Made by a program: the position numbers and the translations under genes. DNA of 16,009 nt from DALYDK01 sp964477125. GTDB taxonomy: Bacteria > Patescibacteriota > Saccharimonadia > Saccharimonadales > CAIOMD01. Each line of letters begins with the position of its first letter. The first letter of the stretch is position 1. The stretch is from NCBI GenBank assembly GCA_964477125.1, contig CAYZCZ010000019.1, positions 1 through 16,009 on the forward strand, read 5' to 3'. A model generated the notes under the pieces. That model saw only the letters and a list, made by a program, of their open reading frames with translations. It did not search any database and was not told where the DNA came from. Below, piece by piece: positions 1 through 5,698 of this stretch.

Positions 1-102
1 ACAGACCCCCACTTAAAAAGCATTCACGAAAAATATCATGATAAGTAAATAATATTCTTTTCGATGTTCATAAATACATGTTTGTGAAGATGCTTAAAAA
101 TA

Positions 103-131
103 TTGACAATGTTAACAGGTTGGAGTTTAAT
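103..131 (+). promoter_or_regulatory. Sigma-70-type promoter of the leader and secreted-protein gene
   Basis: TTGACA at 103-108 matches the -35 consensus exactly. It is followed after exactly 17 nt by TTTAAT at 126-131 as the -10. The expected transcription start is about 137-139, giving a 5' leader of about 140 nt before the ATG at 280. No comparable promoter is visible between the leader hairpin and that gene. Position and spacing are read from the sequence; activity is inferred. Confidence 0.6.
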
Positions 132-137
132 AATTAT

Positions 138-219
138 TAAGCCAAAGAGCTTATGGACTTTTAACAAAATAGCACTCCAAACAATTTAACATTTAGTTAA
201 GCTGTTTGGAGTATTTTTT
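138..219 (+). promoter_or_regulatory. Candidate attenuator leader (or terminated small RNA)
   Basis: This segment between the promoter and the secreted-protein gene can fold in two exclusive ways. The terminator fold pairs 174-183 with 203-212. The alternative pairs 142-153 (CCAAAGAGCTTA) with 198-209 (TAAGCTGTTTGG), 11 of 12 positions complementary, which would consume most of the terminator's right arm. That is the arrangement of a transcription attenuator or small riboswitch. A three-codon mini-ORF (ATG GAC TTT TAA, 153-164) lies between the arms but lacks a clear ribosome-binding site. If no read-through occurs, the same segment would give a small RNA of about 80 nt. I do not recognise a known riboswitch class; the ligand-binding part, if any, would have to be very small. 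Confidence 0.4.
174..219 (+). terminator. Intrinsic terminator in the leader
   Basis: ACTCCAAACA (174-183) and TGTTTGGAGT (203-212) form a perfect 10-bp stem. Inside it a second 5-bp stem pairs TTAAC (186-190) with GTTAA (196-200). The T-rich run ATTTTTTAT follows directly. Orientation is +. It lies between a promoter about 40 nt upstream and the gene starting at 280, so it either terminates a short RNA or conditionally stops transcription into that gene. Confidence 0.7.
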
Positions 220-279
220 ATAAAGCAAATAATGCCCTAAAGGTAAGACATCTACTATTAAATTTAAGGAGATTATAAT

Positions 280-777
280 ATGAATAAAAATATTAAAGCT
301 GGGATTGCAGGAAGTCTACTTGCAACATCAATGTTAGCCCCTAACACGGCAAATGCCGAAGGTGAAGTGATTGATGCTTGGATTAATACAGAAGATTCAA
401 CATGCGCAGTTGGTAGTTTTGCAATGAACTTTAGCATAGATGGTTTATCTAGTAATTCTAGTGATCAGTCACAAGCTCCTTCTATAGATCAAACTAATGA
501 AGCAAATGTAGCAGTTATAGAAACTCCTGTTGAACTTATTAACTACACAGACGGTCCAGCGAAATTTATTCTAAAAAGTATTACAAAAAGTAAAGATAAT
601 GGTCGTTACGTAACTAGAGATGTAGTCAAGGTAAAAGATGGCAAATTAAAGGAAACAAATATTTATACCGCTACACCCCTAGCAAGTGATGCTAGTTACA
701 GAATAAAAGTAAGTGCCAAAGGCCTAGGCCCAATAAGTAGTACTGAAAAAATTTCTATTGCAGAAAATTGCGAATAA
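280..777 (+). CDS. Secreted protein of unknown function (165 aa)
   Basis: I do not recognise a family. The N terminus is a clear Sec signal peptide: Lys at 3 and 6, a hydrophobic core at about 7-20, and ANA at 24-26 as a likely signal peptidase I site, leaving about 139 mature residues. The mature part is Ser/Thr/Asn-rich and beta-prone, with only two cysteines, C42 near its start and C164 next to last, suggesting one disulfide tying the ends together. There is no lipobox, sorting motif or second membrane segment, so it is probably released or held non-covalently. AAGGAG (266-271) lies 8 nt before the ATG and fixes the start. It is the only + strand gene, convergent with the pilus operons, and has its own promoter and possible attenuator. 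A link to the pilus is not shown. Confidence 0.85.
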   Translation: MNKNIKAGIAGSLLATSMLAPNTANAEGEVIDAWINTEDSTCAVGSFAMNFSIDGLSSNSSDQSQAPSIDQTNEANVAVIETPVELINYTDGPAKFILKSITKSKDNGRYVTRDVVKVKDGKLKETNIYTATPLASDASYRIKVSAKGLGPISSTEKISIAENCE

Positions 778-797
778 AAAATATAAAAATATCACTT

Positions 798-828
798 TAT
801 AGGTCCACCATTGTATGGTGGACCTATA
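798..828. terminator. Bidirectional terminator hairpin between convergent genes
   Basis: TATAGGTCCACCA (798-810) and its perfect complement (816-828) form a 13-bp stem with a 5-nt loop (TTGTA). It lies 20 nt after the stop of the + strand secreted-protein gene and 33 nt after the stop of the last minor pilin gene on the - strand. The downstream flank is T-rich on the - strand (AAAGTGATATTTTTAT) and less so on the + strand (TTTATACAT). It probably ends transcription from both sides, and would be the end of the minor pilin operon. Confidence 0.7.
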
Positions 829-861
829 TTTATACATACCTAAAATATTCTAATTATAAAA

Positions 862-1911
862 TTAATTGGGACAAGCATTACTGCTTTGTATGCCACTAGA
901 ATTATTCCCATCAACTTTGATGTCCTTACATAAGCTGTCAGCCAAAGCCGCAAACCAAGGTTGCCAAGTATCGGTGTGATCTTTTGAAATATATGCTACT
1001 ACCCTTTTAGATTGGTCCTGAGCAATAACGTTAACATCTACTTTTGTTTGAATGCCGTCTAGTGGTTGTGCCTCACCACCGGGACCGGACATGGACTGAT
1101 AGGTAATTGTGGTTTGGACAGTTTGGTCGGCATTTATAGGCATAAAATAAAATAGCCTGTCTTTGTATTCACTACTAAAGCTACCGCAGCCGACTGAAGG
1201 ACAAGGATACCCATCTATATTATTAACGACACACTCGCCACTACTATTACATGGTATATTATAGACCTTACCATTTGCGCTCTCAATTAAAGGTGCATTG
1301 GCACCAACGCAACCGTGACCCGGGCAGAATAAACTAACGTTATTATCGCCGGTGGTTGTTGGCACTAAATAAAAAACTTGTACTCTAGAAGGCACTGCAC
1401 CTATGTCACCTTTGTTAACAGTCACTACCTTGATTATTGATTTATGGTTACCGGCAATAGCTGGCATTACGTTTGTAGAACTATAAGAATTGGTGGCACC
1501 GTCGGTAGTCCATGTCAATTTTGTGAAACCAGTAAAGTTTTTTTGATTAAATGAATAGGAGTCAAATGGACTTCTTGTGAAGGTTGCTTTAGTAGGATTA
1601 TTGTCCCACTTGATACATTTTATATCTAAACCGGCCGTAAAAGTTGGCTTATTGTAGCGATCAACTGTAGGGCTACAATTGGTTGTATTAGATTCAGGAG
1701 GAGAAACCGTATCAATATAGTCCTTGACGCTATTCACTCCTGTTTCGGCAACATACCTAGCTTGGTTGGACAAAGTTTTATCAAGAGAAGCCCTTTCATC
1801 GCGACGCGCAAGTGTAGCAAAACCTACTGTTATTAAAGAAATAACGATTATAAAAAACATTGTAAACATTATTGCCGACGAACCCTTTTGATCTTTGTAC
1901 ATATTTTTCAT
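862..1911 (-). CDS. PilX-like minor pilin / pilus assembly protein
   Basis: 349 aa. The N terminus is a short basic leader ending at G10, then a hydrophobic helix (about 13-34), then an amphipathic stretch with R-Y-V-A-E-T-G at about 52-58, resembling the A.AE.G segment of PilX_N proteins. After the Gly comes SSAIM, so position +5 is Met rather than the Glu of classical prepilins; this also fits PilX/GspK-type proteins, which sit at the fibre tip. The rest is a large beta-rich, Ser/Thr/Asn-rich region with several cysteines (about 200-245) suggesting disulfides. AAGGG lies 6 nt before the ATG, within the 8-nt gap after the preceding gene. It is the last gene of the minor pilin operon. Membership of a T4P tip complex is inferred from position and N terminus; the C-terminal domain is unrecognised. 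Confidence 0.7.
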   Translation of the reverse strand: MKNMYKDQKGSSAIMFTMFFIIVISLITVGFATLARRDERASLDKTLSNQARYVAETGVNSVKDYIDTVSPPESNTTNCSPTVDRYNKPTFTAGLDIKCIKWDNNPTKATFTRSPFDSYSFNQKNFTGFTKLTWTTDGATNSYSSTNVMPAIAGNHKSIIKVVTVNKGDIGAVPSRVQVFYLVPTTTGDNNVSLFCPGHGCVGANAPLIESANGKVYNIPCNSSGECVVNNIDGYPCPSVGCGSFSSEYKDRLFYFMPINADQTVQTTITYQSMSGPGGEAQPLDGIQTKVDVNVIAQDQSKRVVAYISKDHTDTWQPWFAALADSLCKDIKVDGNNSSGIQSSNACPN

Positions 1912-1919
1912 TTTAACCC

Positions 1920-2498
1920 TTATAGCCTTGATCTTACATTACTATTATAATCTACCACTGAACAAAAATCACCACCACGTAGTGTTGACCTACAATTATT
2001 CCCTACATTATCGCCTTCAAACATGTCCGCTGTACCAACCCTGAATGAAGTCTCAATCCGTCTCATTGATGTATCGGTAATAATTGATAATTTTGTAACA
2101 AAACCATTTTTTGGTAATAAATTTACCCCGTTAGCTAAAATTGTGCTAACAACTGCTTGAGTGCATGGATCTGTAGATGTTTTTTGGGCTTTATAAAGCC
2201 CTTCATATATATTACTATCTGATGATAATTCATAATAATATACGTCATTACCCACACAAAAACCTTGTTTATCGCCTGCTTCTAGCACAACATATTGACT
2301 ATGATAAGTTAAGTTTACTGCCAATTCTTGATGTAAGTTCCTAGAAGTACTATTTAGCTGGCTAGTATAGCTAGCTTTCTGGTACAGTTTGCTTATGCTC
2401 ATAATAACAGTTATAGCTAAAATCATTATGGTTGAAAATATAGAAATTGCAATAAGAAACTCAACTACTGTAAAACCTGCCTGTTTTTTACTGACCAT
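1920..2498 (-). CDS. Type IV prepilin-like protein (PilW/GspJ-like minor pilin)
   Basis: 192 aa with the start chosen here. A short leader MVSKKQAG is followed by FTVVEFLIAISIF: the prepilin peptidase site G8|F with Glu at +5, and a helix to about residue 32 that serves both as membrane anchor and polymerisation helix. The C-terminal part is beta-rich with four cysteines, two close to the end. A longer frame begins at 2513, but GGAG (2506-2509) lies 7 nt before the ATG at 2498, which also gives a leader of normal length, so I prefer 2498. The start overlaps the preceding gene's end by 11 nt, indicating translational coupling. The PilW/GspJ comparison rests on size and operon order (third of four), not on recognised sequence similarity. 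Confidence 0.8.
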   Translation of the reverse strand: MVSKKQAGFTVVEFLIAISIFSTIMILAITVIMSISKLYQKASYTSQLNSTSRNLHQELAVNLTYHSQYVVLEAGDKQGFCVGNDVYYYELSSDSNIYEGLYKAQKTSTDPCTQAVVSTILANGVNLLPKNGFVTKLSIITDTSMRRIETSFRVGTADMFEGDNVGNNCRSTLRGGDFCSVVDYNSNVRSRL

Positions 2499-2931
2499 AG
2501 TATAACTCCACATTATCGCGGGTGCCCATTAAGCTGTCCCATTCTACACGCACCTTAAACACGCTAAATGTACTTGTGTTAGTACACCCGGTTGAGCATA
2601 CAATATCAAAATCATATATCCCTGTAGTGCCCTTTTGTTTGCAGTTTGCATCTTCTTTTGGGTCAGTTCCTATCTCACCCGGTGATAGACAACGAGGGCG
2701 CGCTGGAGTATGTGCAGACTTTAAAAAATCCCTATTAGCCTCTATACTATCCCTTATTTTATCTGCTTGCTCGTTAGCATATAGCTGTGCCTGATATCGA
2801 TCTTTATTAGCTTGCATAGCATTACTGCTACGATTTGCTGTAGCATACCCCATACTTAGTGCAAAGGTGAGAACACTTAAGGCAATTAAAATCTCAATTA
2901 TTGTATCGCCAGATTGTTTTAGTCGCTTCAC
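2488..2931 (-). CDS. Type IV prepilin-like protein (PilV/GspI-like minor pilin)
   Basis: 147 aa. The leader MKRLKQSG ends at G8, followed by DTIIEILIALSVLTFALSMG: a prepilin cleavage site with Asp instead of Phe at +1 and the expected Glu at +5. The helix runs to about residue 30, followed by a polar helical stretch and a small domain with four cysteines at about 79-116. The start is GTG, overlapping the previous gene's TAG by one base (TAGTG), with GAGGTG 8 nt upstream as the ribosome-binding site. Length and operon order fit GspI/PilV-type minor pilins, which join the priming tip complex. The +1 Asp is, to my recollection, common among Patescibacteria and Gram-positive minor pilins. Cleavage and N-methylation by the PilD in this window are inferred. 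Confidence 0.75.
   Translation of the reverse strand: MKRLKQSGDTIIEILIALSVLTFALSMGYATANRSSNAMQANKDRYQAQLYANEQADKIRDSIEANRDFLKSAHTPARPRCLSPGEIGTDPKEDANCKQKGTTGIYDFDIVCSTGCTNTSTFSVFKVRVEWDSLMGTRDNVELYYGQ
2506..2509 (-). promoter_or_regulatory. Ribosome-binding site deciding the start of the third minor pilin gene
   Basis: GGAG on the - strand is placed 7 nt before the ATG at 2498. It lies downstream of the alternative ATG at 2513, so it can only serve 2498. This supports the shorter protein with an 8-residue prepilin leader. Confidence 0.6.
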
Positions 2932-3683
2932 TAATTACACCTCGTGTCATCTAGATTCATTTCAACATTCATGCTTCCGTTACGGCCAATCACTATACTT
3001 CCTTTTTTAAGTCCTTCGAAACAAAAAATTTTACCTTTTTCCCAATAGCTAGGTACATTAGTAGCAGTCCATTCATCTTCGCGACCATTACTAAGCCCTA
3101 TTGTATTATTATCTATATATGAATCATATAAGCCAACTCCTTGGGCTCTAGTGTCTGTACTAATAAGATTATTAAACATTACTGCGAATCCTGACGAAGA
3201 TATACGCGGGCTTGTACTTGAAAGGTCAGTGTTCATTTTATGAAATTTTGTATATTTTAGGCCACCGGGTAAGTTTAGGTAGTATTCTTTATTTGAGGCA
3301 ATTTCTGTATCTGTTGTTAGTTCCCCGCTATTATTAATTGCAATATTCTCCACTCTCATTGTACTAGCACCAGCCGTACACTGTTGCCTCGTGCTATCAT
3401 CATCGTTAGCTGTATTATCTGTGCAGAAAAATATTCTTTTTCCTGCAAAATAATCGTTGTTTGTACCTAGTGCACTAGAAAAATAACCATTATCAACATC
3501 GTTCATGGCTGTTTGAACTAGCTGTTGTAGCTGTCGCATACTATCTTGGTACCGATAACGTTCAACCTGTCCTCTTATCAATAAGCTTGTAGACAAAAAT
3601 AGTACACCAGTAACAGCTATAACAATAAAGGTCTCTACCACTGTAAAGCCTTTTTTTTGTAACGGTTTTAATTTTATAGACAT
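2931..3683 (-). CDS. Type IV prepilin-like protein, first gene of minor pilin operon
   Basis: 250 aa. The basic leader MSIKLKPLQKKG ends at G12, followed by FTVVETFIVIAVTGVLFLST, a classical prepilin site with Phe +1 and Glu +5 and a helix to about residue 35. The next helical segment is rich in Arg and Gln (RGQVERYRYQDSMRQLQQ). The C-terminal domain is beta-prone with four cysteines in two pairs, around 92/101 and near 229/249, likely two disulfides. Size and position suggest a FimU/GspH-type minor pilin, but it is larger than those usually are. No convincing ribosome-binding site precedes the ATG; the leader instead holds a small hairpin (3697-3708). It heads an operon of four overlapping genes with its own extended -10 promoter. 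Confidence 0.8.
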   Translation of the reverse strand: MSIKLKPLQKKGFTVVETFIVIAVTGVLFLSTSLLIRGQVERYRYQDSMRQLQQLVQTAMNDVDNGYFSSALGTNNDYFAGKRIFFCTDNTANDDDSTRQQCTAGASTMRVENIAINNSGELTTDTEIASNKEYYLNLPGGLKYTKFHKMNTDLSSTSPRISSSGFAVMFNNLISTDTRAQGVGLYDSYIDNNTIGLSNGREDEWTATNVPSYWEKGKIFCFEGLKKGSIVIGRNGSMNVEMNLDDTRCN

Positions 3684-3696
3684 TTTTACTGTATTT

Positions 3697-3708
3697 TAGG
3701 CAAGCCTA
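3697..3708 (-). promoter_or_regulatory. Small hairpin in the 5' UTR of the minor pilin operon
   Basis: TAGGC-TT-GCCTA (read on the - strand) is a 12-nt inverted repeat followed by AAA, 14 nt upstream of the ATG at 3683. A similar hairpin occurs before the major pilin gene (5548-5563). It may stabilise the mRNA or influence translation initiation, since no ribosome-binding site is evident. The stem is short. Confidence 0.25.
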
Positions 3709-3729
3709 CCCTGTTATTTATATGGTCTA

Positions 3730-3738
3730 ATTATAACA
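3730..3738 (-). promoter_or_regulatory. Extended -10 promoter of the minor pilin operon
   Basis: On the - strand, TGTTATAAT (3738 to 3730) is a full consensus TATAAT with the TGn extension. No good -35 is present: 17 nt upstream lies GCTAGC, the centre of the 22-nt palindrome at 3745-3766. The expected start is near 3723, giving a leader of about 40 nt. Extended -10 promoters can work without a -35; the palindrome there suggests regulation. Confidence 0.5.
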
Positions 3739-3744
3739 TAAGCA

Positions 3745-3766
3745 ATAAAAATGCTAGCATTTTTAT
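3745..3766. promoter_or_regulatory. Perfect 22-nt palindrome over the -35 region (candidate operator)
   Basis: The sequence ATAAAAATGCT is followed immediately by its exact reverse complement, giving a 22-nt palindrome without spacer. It covers the expected -35 position of the minor pilin operon promoter. The symmetry suits a dimeric regulator. It could also act as a weak A/T-flanked terminator after pilD on the - strand, but with a 4-nt loop only 7 pairs remain and one is G-C, so I favour the operator reading. Confidence 0.35.
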
Positions 3767-3783
3767 AAACAAAATTTTTAACT

Positions 3784-3810
3784 GATTCTGAATTGGATTC
3801 AGAATGACAA
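3784..3810. repeat. Palindromic element of the GTCATTCTGAAT type
   Basis: ATTCTGAAT (3785-3793) and ATTCAGAAT (3797-3805) form a 9-bp stem with a 3-nt loop, flanked by TGACA. On the - strand it reads TGTCATTCTGAATCC..., a wording I recall from dispersed palindromic repeats in various bacterial genomes. Only this copy is present in the window, so dispersal cannot be confirmed here. It lies 44 nt after the pilD stop and may work as a transcript 3' end. Confidence 0.35.
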
Positions 3811-3853
3811 GGTTATATTTTCCGGGTCAAGAGCGGAACGAACCTGCTTTTAG

Positions 3854-4723
3854 CTAGGATGTACCAACTACAATTAAGTTAGTGTACCAGTCGAGTAGAT
3901 ACTGGCCGTACAAAACTGTAATTATAGTGCTAGCAATTAAAAATGGGCCAAAAGGTATATGAGCATTCCGCTTGATTTTTTTGCTAACAAGTAATGGTAT
4001 AGCTACTATTGTGGCTAAAAATGATGCTAAAAATAGCATTAAGAAAGATAGCATTGGCGTAGCAATAAGCAGGCCTAATAAAAAGCCAAGTTTAACGTCA
4101 CCGCCACCTATCCACTTACCTTTGCTTACCTGATAGAGCAACCAAAATATTCCTCCACAAATTAAAACCGAAATAACTACATTTTTAATATCTGCCAGTG
4201 GCCTACCTATAGCAAACTGCACAACCAGCCCAAAACCTGCTATACCGTACATAATGTACATAATGCGGTCGGGTAAAAGCATGAACTTGATATCGTAAAC
4301 CGCTAAGGCTACTAAACCAACTAAGCAAACAAGCCATGTAGCAAATGCTACATATTGCCAATTGTAGTTAAATATCCAAAAATATGTAGATAAACCAAAT
4401 AATATAGCAGTGGTTAGCTCTACGGTTGGGTATTGTTTGCTGATAGGCTTTTTACAATAACGACACTTACCACCTAAAAATAACCAACTAAAAATAGGTA
4501 TTAGATCTAAAACTGCTAGCTCGTGTTTACAATTTGGGCACATAGATCTTGCGGTAACAATGCTTAGTTCTTTTTTTTGCTTAGCTGTAAGTTTTTTTGG
4601 TTCGCCTTCAGAATCTATCTGTTTGCTAAGGCGCCAGACCCAAGCATTTATAAAACTACCAAGTATTAAACCAAGCAAAGAAAAGATTATTATTTTTGTT
4701 AAATCAATCATGCTTAAAATCAT
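3854..4723 (-). CDS. pilD: Prepilin peptidase / N-methyltransferase (leader peptidase)
   Basis: 289 aa, an integral membrane aspartic peptidase of family A24 that cleaves prepilin leaders after Gly and methylates the new N terminus. An N-terminal helix with LGSFINAWVWRL (21-32) precedes a cytoplasmic loop with two CxxC pairs, C62/C65 and C87/C90, the zinc motif of bifunctional PilD enzymes. The two catalytic aspartates are visible: D144 in the YDIKFMLLPD segment and D209 in GGGDVKLGF. About seven further hydrophobic helices follow. Normal PilD length is 260-290 aa. The leader between about 33 and 60 is Lys-rich. The start is uncertain: ATG at 4723 (used here) or M5 at 4711, neither with a good ribosome-binding site. 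It stands alone between the major pilin and the minor pilin operon, whose products are its substrates. Confidence 0.95.
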   Translation of the reverse strand: MILSMIDLTKIIIFSLLGLILGSFINAWVWRLSKQIDSEGEPKKLTAKQKKELSIVTARSMCPNCKHELAVLDLIPIFSWLFLGGKCRYCKKPISKQYPTVELTTAILFGLSTYFWIFNYNWQYVAFATWLVCLVGLVALAVYDIKFMLLPDRIMYIMYGIAGFGLVVQFAIGRPLADIKNVVISVLICGGIFWLLYQVSKGKWIGGGDVKLGFLLGLLIATPMLSFLMLFLASFLATIVAIPLLVSKKIKRNAHIPFGPFLIASTIITVLYGQYLLDWYTNLIVVGTS

Positions 4724-4762
4724 ACCATGAAAATATTAATTAATAATTACAATAATTTTATG

Positions 4763-4792
4763 ATCATACCAATCAACATGCACTAATATCAA
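4763..4792 (-). promoter_or_regulatory. Candidate pilD promoter
   Basis: On the - strand TTGATA (4792 to 4787) is followed after 18 nt by TATGAT (4768 to 4763), each five of six to consensus, with TG one base before the -10 (extended -10). The expected start is about 4755, roughly 30 nt before the pilD ATG. It suggests pilD is expressed separately from the pilin gene upstream. Confidence 0.45.
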
Positions 4793-4836
4793 TAATTTAT
4801 CTATTTCATATTCAATTTAAGAAATAGAATAATGAT

Positions 4837-4960
4837 ACTTTGCCAAAGAATGTACTTTATTAAATAAATACCTGTAAGTAAATATCTGAAAAGACAAGAT
4901 AAAAAAATATTATTAATTTAACCAGTTCAAGACTTTGGTTCCAAAGAATATACTTCTAAA
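4837..4960. repeat. Two diverged direct repeats with CTTTG/CCAAAG palindromes
   Basis: ACTTTG-CCAAAGAATGTACTT starting at 4837 and ACTTTGGTTCCAAAGAATATACTT starting at 4932 are clearly related, differing by a short insertion and few substitutions, and each contains a small inverted repeat. They lie in the gap before pilD. They may be remnants of an old local duplication or paired binding sites; nothing decides between these. Confidence 0.35.
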
Positions 4961-4967
4961 TATTAAC

Positions 4968-5009
4968 AGCCCATAACTCACTTAAACATATTCAAGCTAG
5001 TTATGGGCT
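4968..5009 (-). terminator. Hairpin downstream of the pilin gene (probable terminator)
   Basis: AGCCCATAACT and AGTTATGGGCT (4968-4978/4999-5009) form a perfect 11-bp stem with a 20-nt loop. On the - strand it lies about 60 nt after the pilin stop and is followed by GTTAATATTT, which is T-rich but not a clean T run. CAGCCC at 4967-4972 can also pair with GGGCTG at 5015-5020. It probably ends or protects the pilin mRNA, allowing pilin expression to differ from that of pilD. Confidence 0.45.
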
Positions 5010-5071
5010 ATCCTGGGCTGTGGTTCACTAAAGAATAACAGTTTTTATTTAAACACTACGTTTTTAACAGA

Positions 5072-5530
5072 TTATCCTTGGATGCATTTAGTAATACCAT
5101 TAGCTGTACCGTTTTCGATACGAAATGCAACAGCATAAGACCTGGAATTAGTGCTAGCGGCAATATCTGCTGTATCATTGGCGCATTGTGCTGTAAAGCT
5201 ATAATTTAGATCGTTAAATAAGCCATTACCAACATTAGCCCTATTAAGAGTAATAGTTTGTATCTGATTCAATGATGTCATCTCAAGACCGCCATTTGCC
5301 GTTAATAAAGCATTTGAATTACATTGCCCAGTAGCACCATTTCTATTAGATAGACATTGATTAACTGCCGCAAGTATCTTAGAAGCATCTGCTTCCCTTG
5401 CTGTGTTTCGGCTGTTTCTTTGTAGAGCAGGTACTGCCAAGAAAACTATTAACATTATTAAACCTGCAATTGCCAGTACTATAAGAACTTCAATGATAGA
5501 GAAGCCTTTTTGGTTTGATTTTTTAAGCAT
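5072..5530 (-). CDS. Type IV pilin, probable major subunit
   Basis: 152 aa. The leader MLKKSNQKG ends at G9, then FSIIEVLIVLAIAGLIMLIV: a textbook prepilin site with Phe +1 and Glu +5, giving a 143-residue mature pilin, the usual size of major pilins. The segment PALQRNSRNTAREAD (34-48) right after the hydrophobic helix resembles that of Patescibacteria major pilins as I recall them. Four cysteines (59, 70, 116, 149) probably form two disulfides, the last defining a D-region-like C-terminal loop. A purine-rich AAAGGAAAGGG precedes the ATG at the right distance. It is separated from pilC by 168 nt and from pilD by 348 nt, with a hairpin on each side, consistent with a separately controlled, abundant product. 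Major-subunit status is inferred from size, isolation and position. Confidence 0.85.
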   Translation of the reverse strand: MLKKSNQKGFSIIEVLIVLAIAGLIMLIVFLAVPALQRNSRNTAREADASKILAAVNQCLSNRNGATGQCNSNALLTANGGLEMTSLNQIQTITLNRANVGNGLFNDLNYSFTAQCANDTADIAASTNSRSYAVAFRIENGTANGITKCIQG

Positions 5531-5547
5531 TTGTGGTGCCCTTTCCT

Positions 5548-5563
5548 TTAGGCATTTGCCTAA
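5548..5563 (-). promoter_or_regulatory. 5' UTR hairpin directly before the pilin ribosome-binding site
   Basis: TTAGGCA-AA-TGCCTAA (16 nt, 7-bp arms) immediately precedes AAGGAAAGGG, the pilin ribosome-binding site. It shares the core TAGGC..GCCTAAA with the hairpin before the minor pilin operon (3697-3708). It could stabilise the pilin mRNA or modulate access to the ribosome-binding site. Confidence 0.35.
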
Positions 5564-5588
5564 TATTTGTTATGCTATATACCCCTGT

Positions 5589-5617
5589 ATGTTACTACAT
5601 AGTAACCATAAGCGCAA
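5589..5617 (-). promoter_or_regulatory. Weak pilin promoter candidate overlapping an inverted repeat
   Basis: On the - strand TTGCGC (5617 to 5612) and TAACAT (5594 to 5589) are 17 nt apart, but only three and four of six bases match consensus. An inverted repeat GTTACTA/TAGTAAC (5591-5606) covers the -10 and the adjacent spacer and could be an operator. The predicted start near 5581 would place the hairpin at 5548-5563 inside the leader. A distinct pilin promoter is likely here, but its exact position is uncertain. Confidence 0.25.
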
Positions 5618-5698
5618 GCATTAATTTGATTATTTATGAGCCCCTCAATGTACGACCCTCAACTATATATTACAATTTGTCTCAAATAGTAGTAATTA

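Larger units (their letters stand above)
4724..5071. other. Intergenic region between pilin and pilD
   Basis: This 348-base AT-rich stretch holds no credible gene. It contains, from right to left on the - strand, a hairpin after the pilin gene (4968-5009), two diverged copies of a CTTTG..CCAAAG palindrome-containing repeat (about 4932-4960 and 4837-4866), an 8-bp inverted repeat (4800-4807/4821-4828), and a promoter candidate for pilD (4763-4792). Confidence 0.6.

Noticed and set aside
1..48. Open frame of 15 codons ending in TAA at 46-48 that could be the 3' end of an upstream + strand gene (TDPHLKSIHEKYHDK).
   Set aside because: It is too short to distinguish from chance in AT-rich DNA, and no recognisable motif is present.
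2499..2513. Longer start (ATG at 2513) for the third minor pilin gene.
   Set aside because: No ribosome-binding site is placed for it, while GGAG sits correctly for the ATG at 2498; the longer leader would also be atypical.
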